The notes under the pieces are model-generated. The model was not told the origin of the DNA and did no database searches. It worked only from the letters and a program-made list of their open reading frames with translations. From NCBI RefSeq assembly GCF_900103165.1, contig NZ_FNKY01000001.1, forward strand, positions 930,001-994,000: a DNA stretch of 64,000 bases. Reading direction: 5' to 3'. The stretch comes from Nitrosospira multiformis. Its GTDB lineage: Bacteria; Pseudomonadota; Gammaproteobacteria; Burkholderiales; Nitrosomonadaceae. Positions 27,068 to 38,020 of the stretch are shown piece after piece. The translations under genes and the position numbers were made by a program. The stretch's first letter is position 1. Each line of letters starts with the position of its first letter.

Positions 27068-27457
27068 TCATTCATCACGCGCGGCGTAATTATGTTGCGC
27101 TGCTTCCAGCGCCATTTGTCGATGAACAGCCGCTTCCTTCACGTGGGCTTCTGCGGTTTCCTCATATTTGCGTGCTAGCGCCCACGTATGAGATTTTAAA
27201 TCCTGGGCCCGTCGGCCATAGAGATAACTTTTCTCCTCATAGTGCTCTAGTAATTTCTTTTGCTCCTCGGCCTTTATTTGCATTTGCCTTGCGGCACCTT
27301 CAAAGTGATTCGTCAGCGCGTCATGATCGCTACGCGTTCTGGCATTCTGCACAGCCTTACGAATATTTGCATTCTGAATAACCTCGTGAGGGGTTATCTG
27401 AGCGCAGGCAGCCAATAAACCGAGGGAGAAAGCTGCGAAACAGGTTTTTAGTTTCAT
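27068..27457 (-). CDS. Small lipoprotein, function unknown
   Basis: 129-residue protein with a lipoprotein signal: basic start MKLKT, hydrophobic core and lipobox LLAAC (cysteine at about residue 19), so the mature protein is probably lipid-anchored in the outer membrane or periplasmic face. The rest is charged and mostly helical, rich in Glu, Ala, Lys and Gln, likely coiled coil. The ATG at 27457 is fixed by AGGAG eight bases upstream; a longer frame begins 36 bases earlier without such a site. No catalytic motif is seen. It lies between the two porin paralogues, converging with the first. Confidence 0.75.
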   Translation of the reverse strand: MKLKTCFAAFSLGLLAACAQITPHEVIQNANIRKAVQNARTRSDHDALTNHFEGAARQMQIKAEEQKKLLEHYEEKSYLYGRRAQDLKSHTWALARKYEETAEAHVKEAAVHRQMALEAAQHNYAARDE

Positions 27458-27537
27458 AACGGCTTCTCCTATAAATCTGAGCAATTTGCGCAAGATTCGT
27501 TATTTATTAAAATCCATTTTAATAGACTAATGACACT

Positions 27538-27567
27538 TTGTCAATTATTTTATGTTATAAGTATTAT
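27538..27567 (+). promoter_or_regulatory. Possible sigma-70 promoter of the regulator gene
   Basis: TTGTCA (27538-27543) and TATTAT (27562-27567) separated by 18 bases in a very AT-rich stretch, about 80 bases before the ATG at 27647. Recognised by eye only. Confidence 0.35.
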
Positions 27568-27646
27568 TGAATCGTATTGTGTTGATACTTATGTTGTATT
27601 ATGTTATCAATGAGCTTTAATTATTTAAAAGCGCAGGACGACTGAT

Positions 27647-28276
27647 ATGGGTGAACGACAGAAACAATTGCTTAAATTGCTGCGTGGCAGCAAGCCAGGT
27701 TTGAGTGTGGATGAGCTTTCAAAAGGGCTGGAGATTACGCGAAACGCGGTGCGGCAGCATCTTGCCTCCCTGGAAGCTGCGGGATTGGTGACGATCGGCA
27801 CGACGCGTCCCTCCGGAGGAGGGCGACCGCAGCAGCTTTATATCCTGACCGAGCTTGGTAAGGAAATGTCTCCGCGTCAATATTCCTGGCTTGCACAGCT
27901 GGTGGTGGCGTCGGTTCGGCGCGAAGAAGGTATGGAAAATATGGGTAAGCGCATGAATGAGATTGGTGCGAATGTTGCGCAGCAGATACGCAGCCAGTAT
28001 CCTTACTTGACCACGCACAAAGAGAAGGTTGAGAAGCTCACCGAGGTAATGGACCAGCTTGGGTATAACGCAAGGAATACGACAGTGTCTGGGGGTGAGG
28101 CGGTAATCGAAGCCGATAACTGCGTATTTCACACCATGGCTAAAAAGGATCTCGAGATTTGCCATCTGGATAGAGGGTTGATGGAAAACTTTACCGACAG
28201 CAAGGTTGAGCAGGATGAATGTATGGCGCGTGGCGGAAACGTGTGCCGGTTCAAGCTTACGTCCAACGTGGGCTAA
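27647..28276 (+). CDS. SufR-like winged-helix regulator with C-terminal cysteines
   Basis: 209-residue transcription factor. The N-terminal helix-turn-helix (about 1-70) includes LSVDELSKGLEITRNAVRQHLASL and a wing GTTRPSGGGRPQQLYILTE, typical of the DeoR-type domain in SufR. The C-terminal half contains four cysteines, C159, C172, C192 and C200, in the order NC-x12-C-x19-C-x7-C, which suggests an Fe-S or metal sensor. It is preceded by AT-rich promoter-like DNA and lies between two porin paralogues, which are candidate targets. Reads alone; no suf or isc genes are nearby. Confidence 0.75.
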   Translation: MGERQKQLLKLLRGSKPGLSVDELSKGLEITRNAVRQHLASLEAAGLVTIGTTRPSGGGRPQQLYILTELGKEMSPRQYSWLAQLVVASVRREEGMENMGKRMNEIGANVAQQIRSQYPYLTTHKEKVEKLTEVMDQLGYNARNTTVSGGEAVIEADNCVFHTMAKKDLEICHLDRGLMENFTDSKVEQDECMARGGNVCRFKLTSNVG

Positions 28277-28848
28277 TCCGTTCAAGTCGGTTTTCTTTCC
28301 CTGAATGTAATTTTCATCATACGGAATTTCACACAGCCGCATCGATCCATGCAGATTTGGAGTACCAATGGGCATAAATTATCGGCCTTCAAGAAATCCT
28401 CAAAAGCCGTCCCTTGCCCGCCCATTTCTTCGCTGCAATCCTATAATCCCCGCAGGCTGCCACAGAATCGAATCATTCATTCCACCTGCTTCTCGCAATA
28501 TTGCGTACTGCGACGAGGGAATAATCACCCACCGCAACATAAAAAAAGAAACAAGGTAATCGAATCGGGGTCATCAGGAAAATTTCATGAAATGTGTTCT
28601 ACCATTTCACCGAGGGATAATAAACAGTTAACGCCATACATACATGCTAGTTCAGATAAACACGACGATAATCATGCGCTGACCAAGTAATTTGCCCATG
28701 CCAGATGTTCATTCTCATCCCGATGCTACTAAATCTCAAAATTTCACAATTTCCTCACAATTTTTTCACAAGAAATTAATATATATCATGTTACGTTTCG
28801 AAGACAATACCAATTCTAACTGTAGTGTCTCTTCCGGGGGGATCCAAC
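28277..28848. other. Non-coding stretch upstream of the second porin
   Basis: 572 bp with no convincing gene. The last 150 bp are AT-rich and probably hold the porin promoter and a long 5' leader; GGGGGG before the ATG at 28849 is the likely ribosome site. Confidence 0.4.
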
Positions 28849-30282
28849 ATGACATGCCTGCCAGAACGCAGAGTCCAGATGCGGGTTGCCTTTATAGTAG
28901 GTAGCTTGTTTGCAACGGCCATGCATTTGCCCGAAGCCCATGCTAATCCTGCAGCTTATATTGCCGCCAATACCGCGGCTGATAACGCTGCAGCCGCCAA
29001 TATCGCAGCCGCTCCCGCAGCCGATACCGGATCTAACTCCGTAGTGGATTTCTTTAAAAAAAGCGGCATAAGGGTAGGCGGATGGATCAACGGCGGGGCG
29101 ACTTTCAATCCAAGCCATATTGACGGGTTCAATGGTCCGGTTACTTTTGGTGATCAAGCCAATCGATTTCAGTTGAATCAGTTTAATGTATTCTTGGAGC
29201 GCGCAGTGGTAGCGCAAGGCAGCAAGTGGGATTTCGGCGGACGTTTCGATGTCCTGTTTGGCACGGATGCCATTTTTACGCAGGCGTATGGCGTTCCCGC
29301 ATTTGATGTGAATTCCGGACAGCCTCTGGCAAGAAGCAATTGGGATCTTGATTTGTGCTGTGCCTCGACGCGCTACTATGGGATCGCGATCCCGCAGGCT
29401 TATGTGGAAGCTTATGTGCCAGTCGGTAATGGGCTGAACGTCAAGGTTGGCCATTTCTATACGCCAATCGGTTATGAGTCGGTTCCGGCCCCCAACAATT
29501 TCTTCTATTCCCATGCCTACACCATGCAGTATGGTGAACCCTTTACCCATACCGGGGCGTTGGGTAACTATTATATCAACAAGAACTGGATGCTTATGGG
29601 AGGCACGACCACCGGCAGCGCTACCGGTGGGTGGGATGGCGGTTTTGATAAACAGCTGGGTAATTGGGGCGGTCTGGCTGGTATCACCTGGACCAGCGAT
29701 GACCTGGGGAGCTCAGCCAATATCAGCGGGAGTTACGCCCAGACTTCCACACGAAGCAACGAGCCGTGGGGGATGTACAGCATCGTGCTGAAACACCGGA
29801 TCACGCCCAACACAAATTTCGTCTTGCAACACGACCATGGTTATGCCGGAGGGGTTTTGGTGAACGGGGTGGTCCAGAATGCCGAGTGGTATGGCATCAA
29901 CACGCACACGTACTATGACATCACGCCTGATCTATCGATAGGCGTCCGTGCCGAGTGGTTTCGCGATAGAGACGGTTTCCGTGTTTTTTCTCCCGGTCGC
30001 GTAAGTGCTGCCACCAACAATCAAGGACTGAGCTATGCGCTGGGATCGGGCCGGTTCGGCAACGCCACCAGTGCTCCCGCCGATTATTACGCGGTTACCC
30101 TGGGCATGAACTGGAAGGCAGCAAGAACGCTGAAGATGGACTGGAAGGCGATGAAACAATTTAACGTTCGCCCGAACGTCCGGTATGATGCGGCAGATGG
30201 CTTACATGGTGTAGACTACCGGCCTTTTGGCGGACATAAGGATCAGGTCGTCTTATCGCTCGATTTCATGTTGCCGTTCTGA
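28849..30282 (+). CDS. BBP2-type outer-membrane beta-barrel protein
   Basis: 477-residue outer-membrane protein. After a signal peptide (cleavage near EAHA) comes an alanine/asparagine-rich spacer (about residues 30-60), then alternating strands typical of the BBP2 family: VGGWINGGATFNPS, RFQLNQFNVFLERA, FDVLFGTDAIFTQAYG, and a final strand ending in MLPF with terminal Phe. The start at 28849 matches the start of the paralogue at 25666 and follows GGGGGGATCCAAC; an upstream GTG frame is less likely. Probably a channel for small solutes. It is the intact member of a pair, the other being frameshifted. Confidence 0.85.
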   Translation: MTCLPERRVQMRVAFIVGSLFATAMHLPEAHANPAAYIAANTAADNAAAANIAAAPAADTGSNSVVDFFKKSGIRVGGWINGGATFNPSHIDGFNGPVTFGDQANRFQLNQFNVFLERAVVAQGSKWDFGGRFDVLFGTDAIFTQAYGVPAFDVNSGQPLARSNWDLDLCCASTRYYGIAIPQAYVEAYVPVGNGLNVKVGHFYTPIGYESVPAPNNFFYSHAYTMQYGEPFTHTGALGNYYINKNWMLMGGTTTGSATGGWDGGFDKQLGNWGGLAGITWTSDDLGSSANISGSYAQTSTRSNEPWGMYSIVLKHRITPNTNFVLQHDHGYAGGVLVNGVVQNAEWYGINTHTYYDITPDLSIGVRAEWFRDRDGFRVFSPGRVSAATNNQGLSYALGSGRFGNATSAPADYYAVTLGMNWKAARTLKMDWKAMKQFNVRPNVRYDAADGLHGVDYRPFGGHKDQVVLSLDFMLPF

Positions 30283-30379
30283 TGCCGATTTAGTTGCGTA
30301 TCAATCCGGGCAGCTTTGGGCAAAAGCGGTAAAATGTTATTTCCAAGAAGATACTTCGGTTCTATCCAATCAAGCAGAC

Positions 30380-30808
30380 TTAGGATAACCATAAGCTCAT
30401 TCTTATGTGGGGGATTCCCGCATCCATGAACTCCTTTCCGGCCATCTGGAAGCCGAATTTGGCATAAAATCCGGAGGCGTATTGCTGCGCATTCAAGGTC
30501 ACCTGCTGAATTTCCTTTTTTCTTGCTTCTTCCAGTAGCCGCAGCAATAGGGCGCCGCCTACGCCCCTGCCGCGCCACTTCCTAAGCACGGCCATGCGTC
30601 CAATAACGCCGTCTGGTAACAGGCGACCCGTGCCGATAGCATTTTTCGCCGAATCCACCGCAAGCAAATGCAGGCAATTCATGTCGAGCCCATCCCATTC
30701 CAATTCCACAGGGACATGCTGTTCGTAAACAAACACCGTTTCGCGCACCCCACGCAGTGCCAAGCCATCATCTTGCCAATTTGCTATGCGTATGGTGTAG
30801 GCGCTCAT
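30380..30808 (-). CDS. GNAT-family acetyltransferase (ElaA-like)
   Basis: 142-residue acetyltransferase when started at MSAYTIRIANW (30808); a longer frame upstream lacks family sequence. The acetyl-CoA-binding motif A reads MAVLRKWRGRGVGGALL (R/Q-x-x-G-x-G/A pattern) and the C-terminal NAQQYASGFYAKFGF supplies the tyrosine typical of GNATs. The acceptor is unknown. The gene is at the downstream end of the purA group but 140 bp away from purA. Confidence 0.85.
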   Translation of the reverse strand: MSAYTIRIANWQDDGLALRGVRETVFVYEQHVPVELEWDGLDMNCLHLLAVDSAKNAIGTGRLLPDGVIGRMAVLRKWRGRGVGGALLLRLLEEARKKEIQQVTLNAQQYASGFYAKFGFQMAGKEFMDAGIPHIRMSLWLS

Positions 30809-30949
30809 CCAAATCGTATTGTAGGGTGATGCAAGGTCGGCTTCGCCACTAAACGGATCTAAAAGGCGGTCTGGCATACAGATACCCGCTATAGAATAGC
30901 GTTTGATCCGTAGTGAAGGACCGGGTTACGATACCGGCTATAACAGTTA

Positions 30950-32278
<1,329 letters not shown>

Positions 32279-32356
32279 TTACAATTAAGTCGGGATGATA
32301 TGAAAACCACGGCTCTCCGAGCAGGCATTCTCAAATCAACATGCTCGGAATTCAAG

Positions 32357-33526
32357 TCAGATGCCGATTACGGTCCAGCCCTGATCTTGCAGCACCAATT
32401 TCCTGTCACAGTTAAACGTACCCTGTCCGTTTTCATGCCCGGGCAACTCGACCACGACTATCTGTCCTTCACTGCGGAGCTGCGCGATTCTCTCTTCCAG
32501 TGCTCTGTTACCCTGGGCATAAGGTGCCAGGACTCCCTTGGGATAGAGATCAGATCTTACCAACCCAGCCAATTCCCGCAAGTCCATACTAAAGCCCGTG
32601 GCTGGGCGCGCTCTTCCAAATGCCTTGCCGATCTCGTCATAACGTCCACCCAGGGCGATCGCATTGGGGCAATTGGCGGTATAAGCGGCAAATACCATGC
32701 CGCTATGATAGTGATAGCCACGCAAGTCCGCCAGATCAAATGCCAGCGTATCCACCATGGGCTTCAATTGCAACGCCACTGTTTCCAACCCATCCAGCGC
32801 ACATAGGATCTCAGGGTATTCCGGCAGCGATTTACGCGCAAGGGCCAGTATCTTGTCGTCGCCATATAATTCCGGCAACAGCAACAACGCCTGCCGCGCA
32901 TGTGCGTCCACATTCTTACCCAACCCGGAGCAGAGCTCCTTCAATCCACAGATATCCTTTGCTTGCAGTACACCAAATAACTCTGTCTCCAGTTCGGCAG
33001 GAATTCCCGCGCCCCTGACCAGGCCGCGAAATACGGCGACATGGCCAAGATCGAGATGAATACCGCCTATACCGGCAATTGCCAATGTCTGCAGCATGAG
33101 CCGCTGCACTTCCAGATCGCTTTCCAGTCCGGTATGGCCATAAAGCTCCGCACCAATCTGGAGCGGCTCGCGGGTCCGCGTCAACCCCGACGGCAGGGCA
33201 TGCAGCACACTTCCCGCGTAACATAGGCGGGTAATCCCCTTGCGGTTCAGTAAATGGGCATCAATACGCGCAGTCTGGGGTGTCATGTCCGCGCGCAGCC
33301 CCATCATGCGCCCACTTAATTGATCCACAACTTTGAACATACGTAGATCCGTGTCGCCACCACTGCCCGAGAGCAAGGATTCCACATATTCCAACAGGGG
33401 CGGACCTACCAATTCATAGCCGTGCACCAAGAGCCAGTCGATAATACGACGGCGCATCATCTCGATGCGCAGCGCTTCGGCTGGCAGGATATCCTCGACG
33501 TATTCGGGAAGAATCCACTTACGCAT
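32357..33526 (-). CDS. hisZ: ATP phosphoribosyltransferase regulatory subunit
   Basis: 389-residue HisRS-like protein that lacks aminoacylation and instead activates the short form of HisG at the first step of histidine synthesis. It opens WILPEYVEDILPAEALRIE and shows class II aaRS-like motif 2 (LCYAGSVLHA) and a motif 3-like GGRYDEIGKAFGRARPATGFSMDL. The length below about 400 and absence of the HisRS anticodon-binding domain separate it from HisRS. Between the hfl genes and purA, its normal neighbourhood. Confidence 0.93.
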   Translation of the reverse strand: MRKWILPEYVEDILPAEALRIEMMRRRIIDWLLVHGYELVGPPLLEYVESLLSGSGGDTDLRMFKVVDQLSGRMMGLRADMTPQTARIDAHLLNRKGITRLCYAGSVLHALPSGLTRTREPLQIGAELYGHTGLESDLEVQRLMLQTLAIAGIGGIHLDLGHVAVFRGLVRGAGIPAELETELFGVLQAKDICGLKELCSGLGKNVDAHARQALLLLPELYGDDKILALARKSLPEYPEILCALDGLETVALQLKPMVDTLAFDLADLRGYHYHSGMVFAAYTANCPNAIALGGRYDEIGKAFGRARPATGFSMDLRELAGLVRSDLYPKGVLAPYAQGNRALEERIAQLRSEGQIVVVELPGHENGQGTFNCDRKLVLQDQGWTVIGI

Positions 33527-33675
33527 GTTAATGATTCAATTAGGTTTGAACAGAAGTGTGATGGTGCAGGAGCCTTAGCAGGCTGTCTGACTCAGTGGAA
33601 GTCTGCTGGAATGATCGTTAAAACTTATCTTCATCCAGCCATTCTGTCTTGGATATTTCAAACCCGGTACATTTC

Positions 33676-33861
33676 CTAGTTCACGAAATAAAGCAGCAGT
33701 AGTCCCGCCAGCATGGAAGTTAGACCAATGAAGCGTATCTGGCCGTCGCCAGCCTCGATCAGTTTCCTGAATGTCTCGCGCCAGACACCCGGCATCAGGA
33801 AAGGAAGAACCCCTTCTATCACCAGCATCAGCGCGAATGCAAGCAACAAAGTGTCCCACAT
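33676..33861 (-). CDS. DUF2065 small membrane protein
   Basis: 61 residues with two hydrophobic helices: WDTLLLAFALMLVIEGVLPFLMPG and FIGLTSMLAGLLLLYFV, separated by a charged loop with the conserved WRETFRKL. This is the DUF2065 family, usually found between hflC and hisZ, as here. Function unknown; likely inner membrane and possibly linked to HflKC. Confidence 0.85.
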   Translation of the reverse strand: MWDTLLLAFALMLVIEGVLPFLMPGVWRETFRKLIEAGDGQIRFIGLTSMLAGLLLLYFVN

Positions 33862-34048
33862 GTCGCCACAACCTTAGTAGACACCTCGATAAATTCACAA
33901 CGCTATATGAGCTTTTTTGCCACCCGAAAACAAGAATGCGACAATAAGGCGATAGCATGTGGCAATTTGTTGTTCAATAGATCTGTCACGAACATCAGAG
34001 TACAACGGCAAGCTGTCCAGGAACCGGAATAGTGGAATCACCCATATG

Positions 34049-34927
34049 CTATCTAGGGCTGCGGCCCGAATTTTTCAAATACTTGAAAAACTCTGAATTA
34101 GGCTCCAGAACCATCATATCCCCTTTGTTCTTGAAACTCTGCTTGTACGCTTCCAGGCTACGGTAAAAAGCATAGAATTCCGGATTCGGCTGGAATGCCT
34201 CAGCGTAAATTGCAGAAGCTTTGGCGTCACCCGCGCCCTTTACTTCCTGGGCTTGCCGATAAGCTTCCGCAAGGATAACTTCGCGTTGACGGTCGGCGTC
34301 GGCACGAATCTTCTCGGACTCCGCCGCACCAGTCGAACGCAACTCATTCGCCACACGTTTCCGTTCCGCTTCCATGCGGCGATAGACCGATTCGCTTACT
34401 TCCTGCGGTAGGTCTACTCGCTTCAGTCGCACGTCCACGACTTCCACTCCAATCTTACGGGCATCGGCATCCGCTTTCTGGCGCATGATTTCCATAATCT
34501 TGTCGCGTTCTCCGGAAACGACATCGTGCACCGTGCGATTACCGAATTCGTCACGCAAGCTGGAATTCACCGTTTGTGACAGCCGGGTCTGCGCCAGTAT
34601 TTCGTCTCCGCGAACACTAACATAATACTGCTTGACATCGACAATACGCCACTTCACGAACAAATCCACCAGTACATTCTTTTTTTCCGACGTGATGAAA
34701 CGTTCCGGCTCGGCTGTATCCATGGTCAGGATACGAGAATCAAAATAGCGTACGTTCTGCGCCAGAGGAATCTTGAAATAAAGACCCGGCGAAGTCTTGA
34801 CGTCGACCACTTCACCCAGCTGAAACAGGATCGCCTGCTGACGTTGATCTACGATATACAGTGATGAGCTGGCAAGAAGAAACAGGGCAACAATGGCGCC
34901 CAATATCATCGAGGTATAGTTTTTCAC
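34049..34927 (-). CDS. hflC: HflC, FtsH-protease modulator
   Basis: 292-residue SPFH-domain protein anchored by one N-terminal helix (about 7-27) with the bulk in the periplasm. With HflK it forms the large cage around FtsH that limits proteolysis of membrane proteins. VDQRQQAILFQLGEVV, the FKIPLAQNVRYFDSRIL stretch and the coiled-coil AEKIRADADRQREVILAEAY are diagnostic. It begins one base after the hflK stop codon region (adjacent, no gap), so the two are translated together. Confidence 0.95.
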   Translation of the reverse strand: MKNYTSMILGAIVALFLLASSSLYIVDQRQQAILFQLGEVVDVKTSPGLYFKIPLAQNVRYFDSRILTMDTAEPERFITSEKKNVLVDLFVKWRIVDVKQYYVSVRGDEILAQTRLSQTVNSSLRDEFGNRTVHDVVSGERDKIMEIMRQKADADARKIGVEVVDVRLKRVDLPQEVSESVYRRMEAERKRVANELRSTGAAESEKIRADADRQREVILAEAYRQAQEVKGAGDAKASAIYAEAFQPNPEFYAFYRSLEAYKQSFKNKGDMMVLEPNSEFFKYLKNSGRSPR

Positions 34928-36121
34928 TTATCTTGTCTCCCGTTCACGGCCGCGAAATGCCTCACGCGTACGAGCGGCGTCAGGGGCTGCCTCCGGCGCC
35001 GCCGAGGGCATCGCATCGGGCGCTAAAGTAGTGGGTGATGAAGGTCCGCTCATCTGGATCAGCTTATCCAGCGGCAGATAAAGTAAATTATTGCCATTTT
35101 TCTGATCGACAAGAATTTTGCTCGTACTGGAAAGCACTTGCTGCATCATATCCAGATAAAGGCGATCCCGGGTTACACCAGGCGCCTTGTTATATTCGAC
35201 GAGAACCTGTTTAAAGCGGCTGGCATCACCCTCGGAACTGACAATCACCCGTTGCTTGTATCCTTCGGACTCTTCCAGCAGACGGGCAGCGTTACCCTTG
35301 GCTTTCGGAATAACGTCATTCGCATAGGCCTGGCCTTCATTTTTCTGCCGCTCTCTATCCTGGCCCGCCTTGACGGCGTCGTCGAATGCCGCCTGCACCT
35401 GCTCAGGTGGCTGCGCATTCTGCATGGTGACTTTGCTGATGGCAATCCCTATTTTGTAACGATCGAGAATCCCCTGCATCAGCTGGGTCGCCTTTGCCGC
35501 TACCTGCTCGCGGCCTTCGTATAGCACGAAGTCCATCTTGCTTTTGCCGATAATTTCACGAATGGCGGTTTCAGCCGCCTGCAGCACCGCGTTTTCCGGC
35601 TCCCGGTTGTTAAACAGGAATTCCTCGGGATTCTTGAGGATATATTGCACGGCAAACTGAATATCAATGATGTTCTCATCGTCAGTCAACATCAGCGATT
35701 CCTTCAACACTTTGCTTCTCACATTGTTGCGATAGCCGATTTCCACCGTGCGAACCTGGCTTACATTAACGGTTTCCACTATTTCTACCGGATATGGCAT
35801 ATGCCAGCGCAAGCCCGCCTGGGTAGTTTCAACATACTTGCCGAAACGCAGAACAAGACCGCGCTGGCCTTCGTTGATAATGTAAAATCCGCTGGCTATC
35901 CACATCAGCAAGAGCATTCCGATCAGCATTCCAATGCTACCGCCATACCGCCTCGGCGTGCCGCCACCAGATCCTTCGCCACCGCCCGACCCGTTACCGG
36001 CACCGCCCTTACGTTTAAAAAGATTATTGAGTTTTTTATTAAAATTGCGCCACAATTGATCCAGATCAGGTGGACCGGAATTACCTTTTTTTCTCCCCCA
36101 CTGAGGATCGTTCAATCCCAT
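34928..36121 (-). CDS. hflK: HflK, FtsH-protease modulator
   Basis: 397-residue partner of HflC. I start at MGLNDPQWGRKKG (36121), the typical opening; an upstream extension is unsupported. A glycine-rich cytoplasmic N-terminus (about 30-65), one membrane helix (IGMLIGMLLLMWIASGFYI) and then the SPFH domain (VLRFGKYVETTQAGLRWHMPYPVE) and a coiled coil are visible. The proline/alanine-rich C-terminal tail is common in HflK. Located between hflX and hflC in the usual order. Confidence 0.95.
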   Translation of the reverse strand: MGLNDPQWGRKKGNSGPPDLDQLWRNFNKKLNNLFKRKGGAGNGSGGGEGSGGGTPRRYGGSIGMLIGMLLLMWIASGFYIINEGQRGLVLRFGKYVETTQAGLRWHMPYPVEIVETVNVSQVRTVEIGYRNNVRSKVLKESLMLTDDENIIDIQFAVQYILKNPEEFLFNNREPENAVLQAAETAIREIIGKSKMDFVLYEGREQVAAKATQLMQGILDRYKIGIAISKVTMQNAQPPEQVQAAFDDAVKAGQDRERQKNEGQAYANDVIPKAKGNAARLLEESEGYKQRVIVSSEGDASRFKQVLVEYNKAPGVTRDRLYLDMMQQVLSSTSKILVDQKNGNNLLYLPLDKLIQMSGPSSPTTLAPDAMPSAAPEAAPDAARTREAFRGRERETR

Positions 36122-36223
36122 GATGATTCCTATATTCTGTTTAATAGATACAACCATCAAACCCGCATCGGTAAAAAAACTGAATTCCATCTATCGTGGA
36201 ACTAAAGACCGGATTGCCTGCGT

Positions 36224-37414
36224 TTACTCAATAGAGTAGTTAAGCGCGGCGTATCCGCCAATTAAGCTTCCGGTTTCTGATGAACCTTCACACCGCTGCA
36301 AAATGCGCCGTTGCATTGCTTCCGATAGCGCCAGCTTAATGAATTCCACTCCCTCGCCGGTTTTCGCGCTCAATCGAATTTGCATGATTCTACCACACTC
36401 GTCGCGCCCATACCCCGTCGCGCCCGCTGATAAACTCATCAAATCTATCTTGTTTAGTACCAATATCTGCGGAATCGAATCGGCGCCGATTTCCTTCAGT
36501 ACTTTATTCACCTCGGCAATCTGTTCATCCCGATTGGAACTGCCCGCATCCACGATGTGAAGTAATATATCGGCCTGCACCGTTTCCTCCAGCGTCGCAC
36601 GGAATGCGGCAACGAGCGTATGTGGCAAGTCGCGAATGAAGCCTACCGTGTCCGAAATCACGAGTGAGTCGTGATCCGGAATAAATAGTTTGCGAGTGGT
36701 GGCATCCAGAGTGGCGAATAATTGATCGGCGACGTAGGTATGCGCACGGGTTAGCCGATTGAACAAGGTGGATTTTCCGGCGTTGGTATAGCCGACAATG
36801 GAAACCGACATCATCTGGGCGCGTTGCCTGGAACGGCGCTGCAACTCGCGCTGGTGCTGCAATTTTGCGAGTTTCTCCTTAAGCAGTTTGACCCGTTTGC
36901 CGAGTAAACGCCGATCGGTTTCCAATTGGGTTTCGCCGGGACCGCGCAAACCGATACCACCCTTTTGCCGCTCAAGGTGCGTCCACCCGCGTACGAGGCG
37001 AGTGGAGAGATGTTCAAGTTGCGCCAGTTCCACCTGCAATTTGCCCTCATGGCTTTTGGCGCGCTGGGCAAATATATCTAAAATCAGACTGGTGCGGTCA
37101 ATCACACGGCATCCAAGGTGCCGCTCCAGATTACGTTGCTGGGCGGGAGATAGATCGTGATTGAAAATCACCAGTGATGCGCCGGTTTGTTCCAATGCCA
37201 CCGTAATCTCGCCAACCTTGCCGCTGCCTGCGAATGTAGCGGGATCAGGCCGGGAGCGCCCTCCCTTGATTACTGCGCGGATTGCGAGTGCATCACTCGC
37301 GGCTAATTGCCGTAGTTCCTCCAGATTTTCGGCGTAATCGCCATCGTTAAAATCGAGGCTAACCAGTACAGCGGCGTTAGCTTCGGATGTGTTACCCGCG
37401 GGACGATCAAGCAT
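36224..37414 (-). CDS. hflX: GTPase HflX
   Basis: 396-residue ribosome-associated GTPase that rescues stalled or heat-damaged ribosomes. The N-terminal HflX domain includes the GSGKVGEI loop, followed by a basic helical linker ([14 protein letters not shown]), and the G domain: G1 [10 protein letters not shown]3 [11 protein letters not shown] and G4 NKID. I start at MLDRPAGN (37414), which overlaps the last bases of hfq by 8 bp; the longer frame would run deep into hfq. Confidence 0.95.
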   Translation of the reverse strand: MLDRPAGNTSEANAAVLVSLDFNDGDYAENLEELRQLAASDALAIRAVIKGGRSRPDPATFAGSGKVGEITVALEQTGASLVIFNHDLSPAQQRNLERHLGCRVIDRTSLILDIFAQRAKSHEGKLQVELAQLEHLSTRLVRGWTHLERQKGGIGLRGPGETQLETDRRLLGKRVKLLKEKLAKLQHQRELQRRSRQRAQMMSVSIVGYTNAGKSTLFNRLTRAHTYVADQLFATLDATTRKLFIPDHDSLVISDTVGFIRDLPHTLVAAFRATLEETVQADILLHIVDAGSSNRDEQIAEVNKVLKEIGADSIPQILVLNKIDLMSLSAGATGYGRDECGRIMQIRLSAKTGEGVEFIKLALSEAMQRRILQRCEGSSETGSLIGGYAALNYSIE

Positions 37415-37652
37415 CAGGTATAGCGGGCGCCTCAAATGGAATGGTGACTGCCCTGGCGGGGACAACGGTAGAGATTGCGTGCTTGTACACCATCTGCGTG
37501 ACGGTATTCTTCAGCAACACCACATACTGGTCAAACGAGTCAATATGACCTTGCAGCTTGATACCGTTTACCAGATAAATCGACACTGGAATATGTTCCT
37601 TTCGCAATGTATTCAGAAATGGGTCTTGTAACAATTGCCCTTTTGCGCTCAT
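37407..37652 (-). CDS. hfq: RNA chaperone Hfq
   Basis: 81-residue Sm-like protein that pairs small RNAs with mRNAs as a hexameric ring. Sm1 begins [19 protein letters not shown] and contains [19 protein letters not shown]; Sm2 has the hallmark YKHAIS followed by TVVP. A GGAG site six bases before the ATG fixes the start at 37652 rather than four codons upstream. First gene of the hfq-hflX-hflK-hflC group, overlapping hflX. Confidence 0.97.
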   Translation of the reverse strand: MSAKGQLLQDPFLNTLRKEHIPVSIYLVNGIKLQGHIDSFDQYVVLLKNTVTQMVYKHAISTVVPARAVTIPFEAPAIPDA

Positions 37653-38020
37653 GGGAGACTCCATATTTTAATTATTCAAAAAGTAACTCTACTTGATTTT
37701 CAGGAGTAAATCCATATTCCTGTTCGAAAGGTAAAATAAAGAACATTCAATAAATTGAATCAGCCCGACGGACAATAATTTGCTTAACGTTAATTCGTAA
37801 AAATTGAATTAATGGAGGCTAAAAACAATACAGGAAAAATGACTGTTACTTTTACAAGCAGTCACGGCAATAATTGCCTGTTAGCGTGTAACTCGAAATC
37901 GAAGGTATTGAATTATCTGCTGCTTGAACTTGCCCAGGCCGCACTTCTCAGCCTGGACAAGTTTTAGAAATTATACCCGCAAAGCAGGAAACGCTACGAC
38001 GAGTATCACCCCTGTGCTAA
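37653..38020. other. hfq upstream region with an intrinsic-terminator-like hairpin
   Basis: 368 bp between hfq and the peroxidase gene. It is AT-rich and should contain the hfq promoter, which I cannot pinpoint. The hairpin at 37929-37965 is listed separately. Confidence 0.4.
37929..37965 (+). terminator. Hairpin followed by T4
   Basis: CTTGCCCAGGC (37929-37939) pairs with GCCTGGACAAG (37951-37961), an 11-bp stem with one mismatch, followed by TTTT on the + strand. It lies 56 bp past the peroxidase stop, which is on the opposite strand; the stem could also serve that gene although the T run is then on the wrong side. Confidence 0.45.

Noticed and set aside
33576-33600. Sequence AGCAGGCTGTCTGACTCAG resembling an R2 end
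   Set aside because: Only one end is seen and no inner R2 block follows; may be chance.
33575-33958. 127-codon - strand frame overlapping DUF2065
   Set aside because: DUF2065 in the other frame is a known family in its normal place; the longer frame has no homology pattern.
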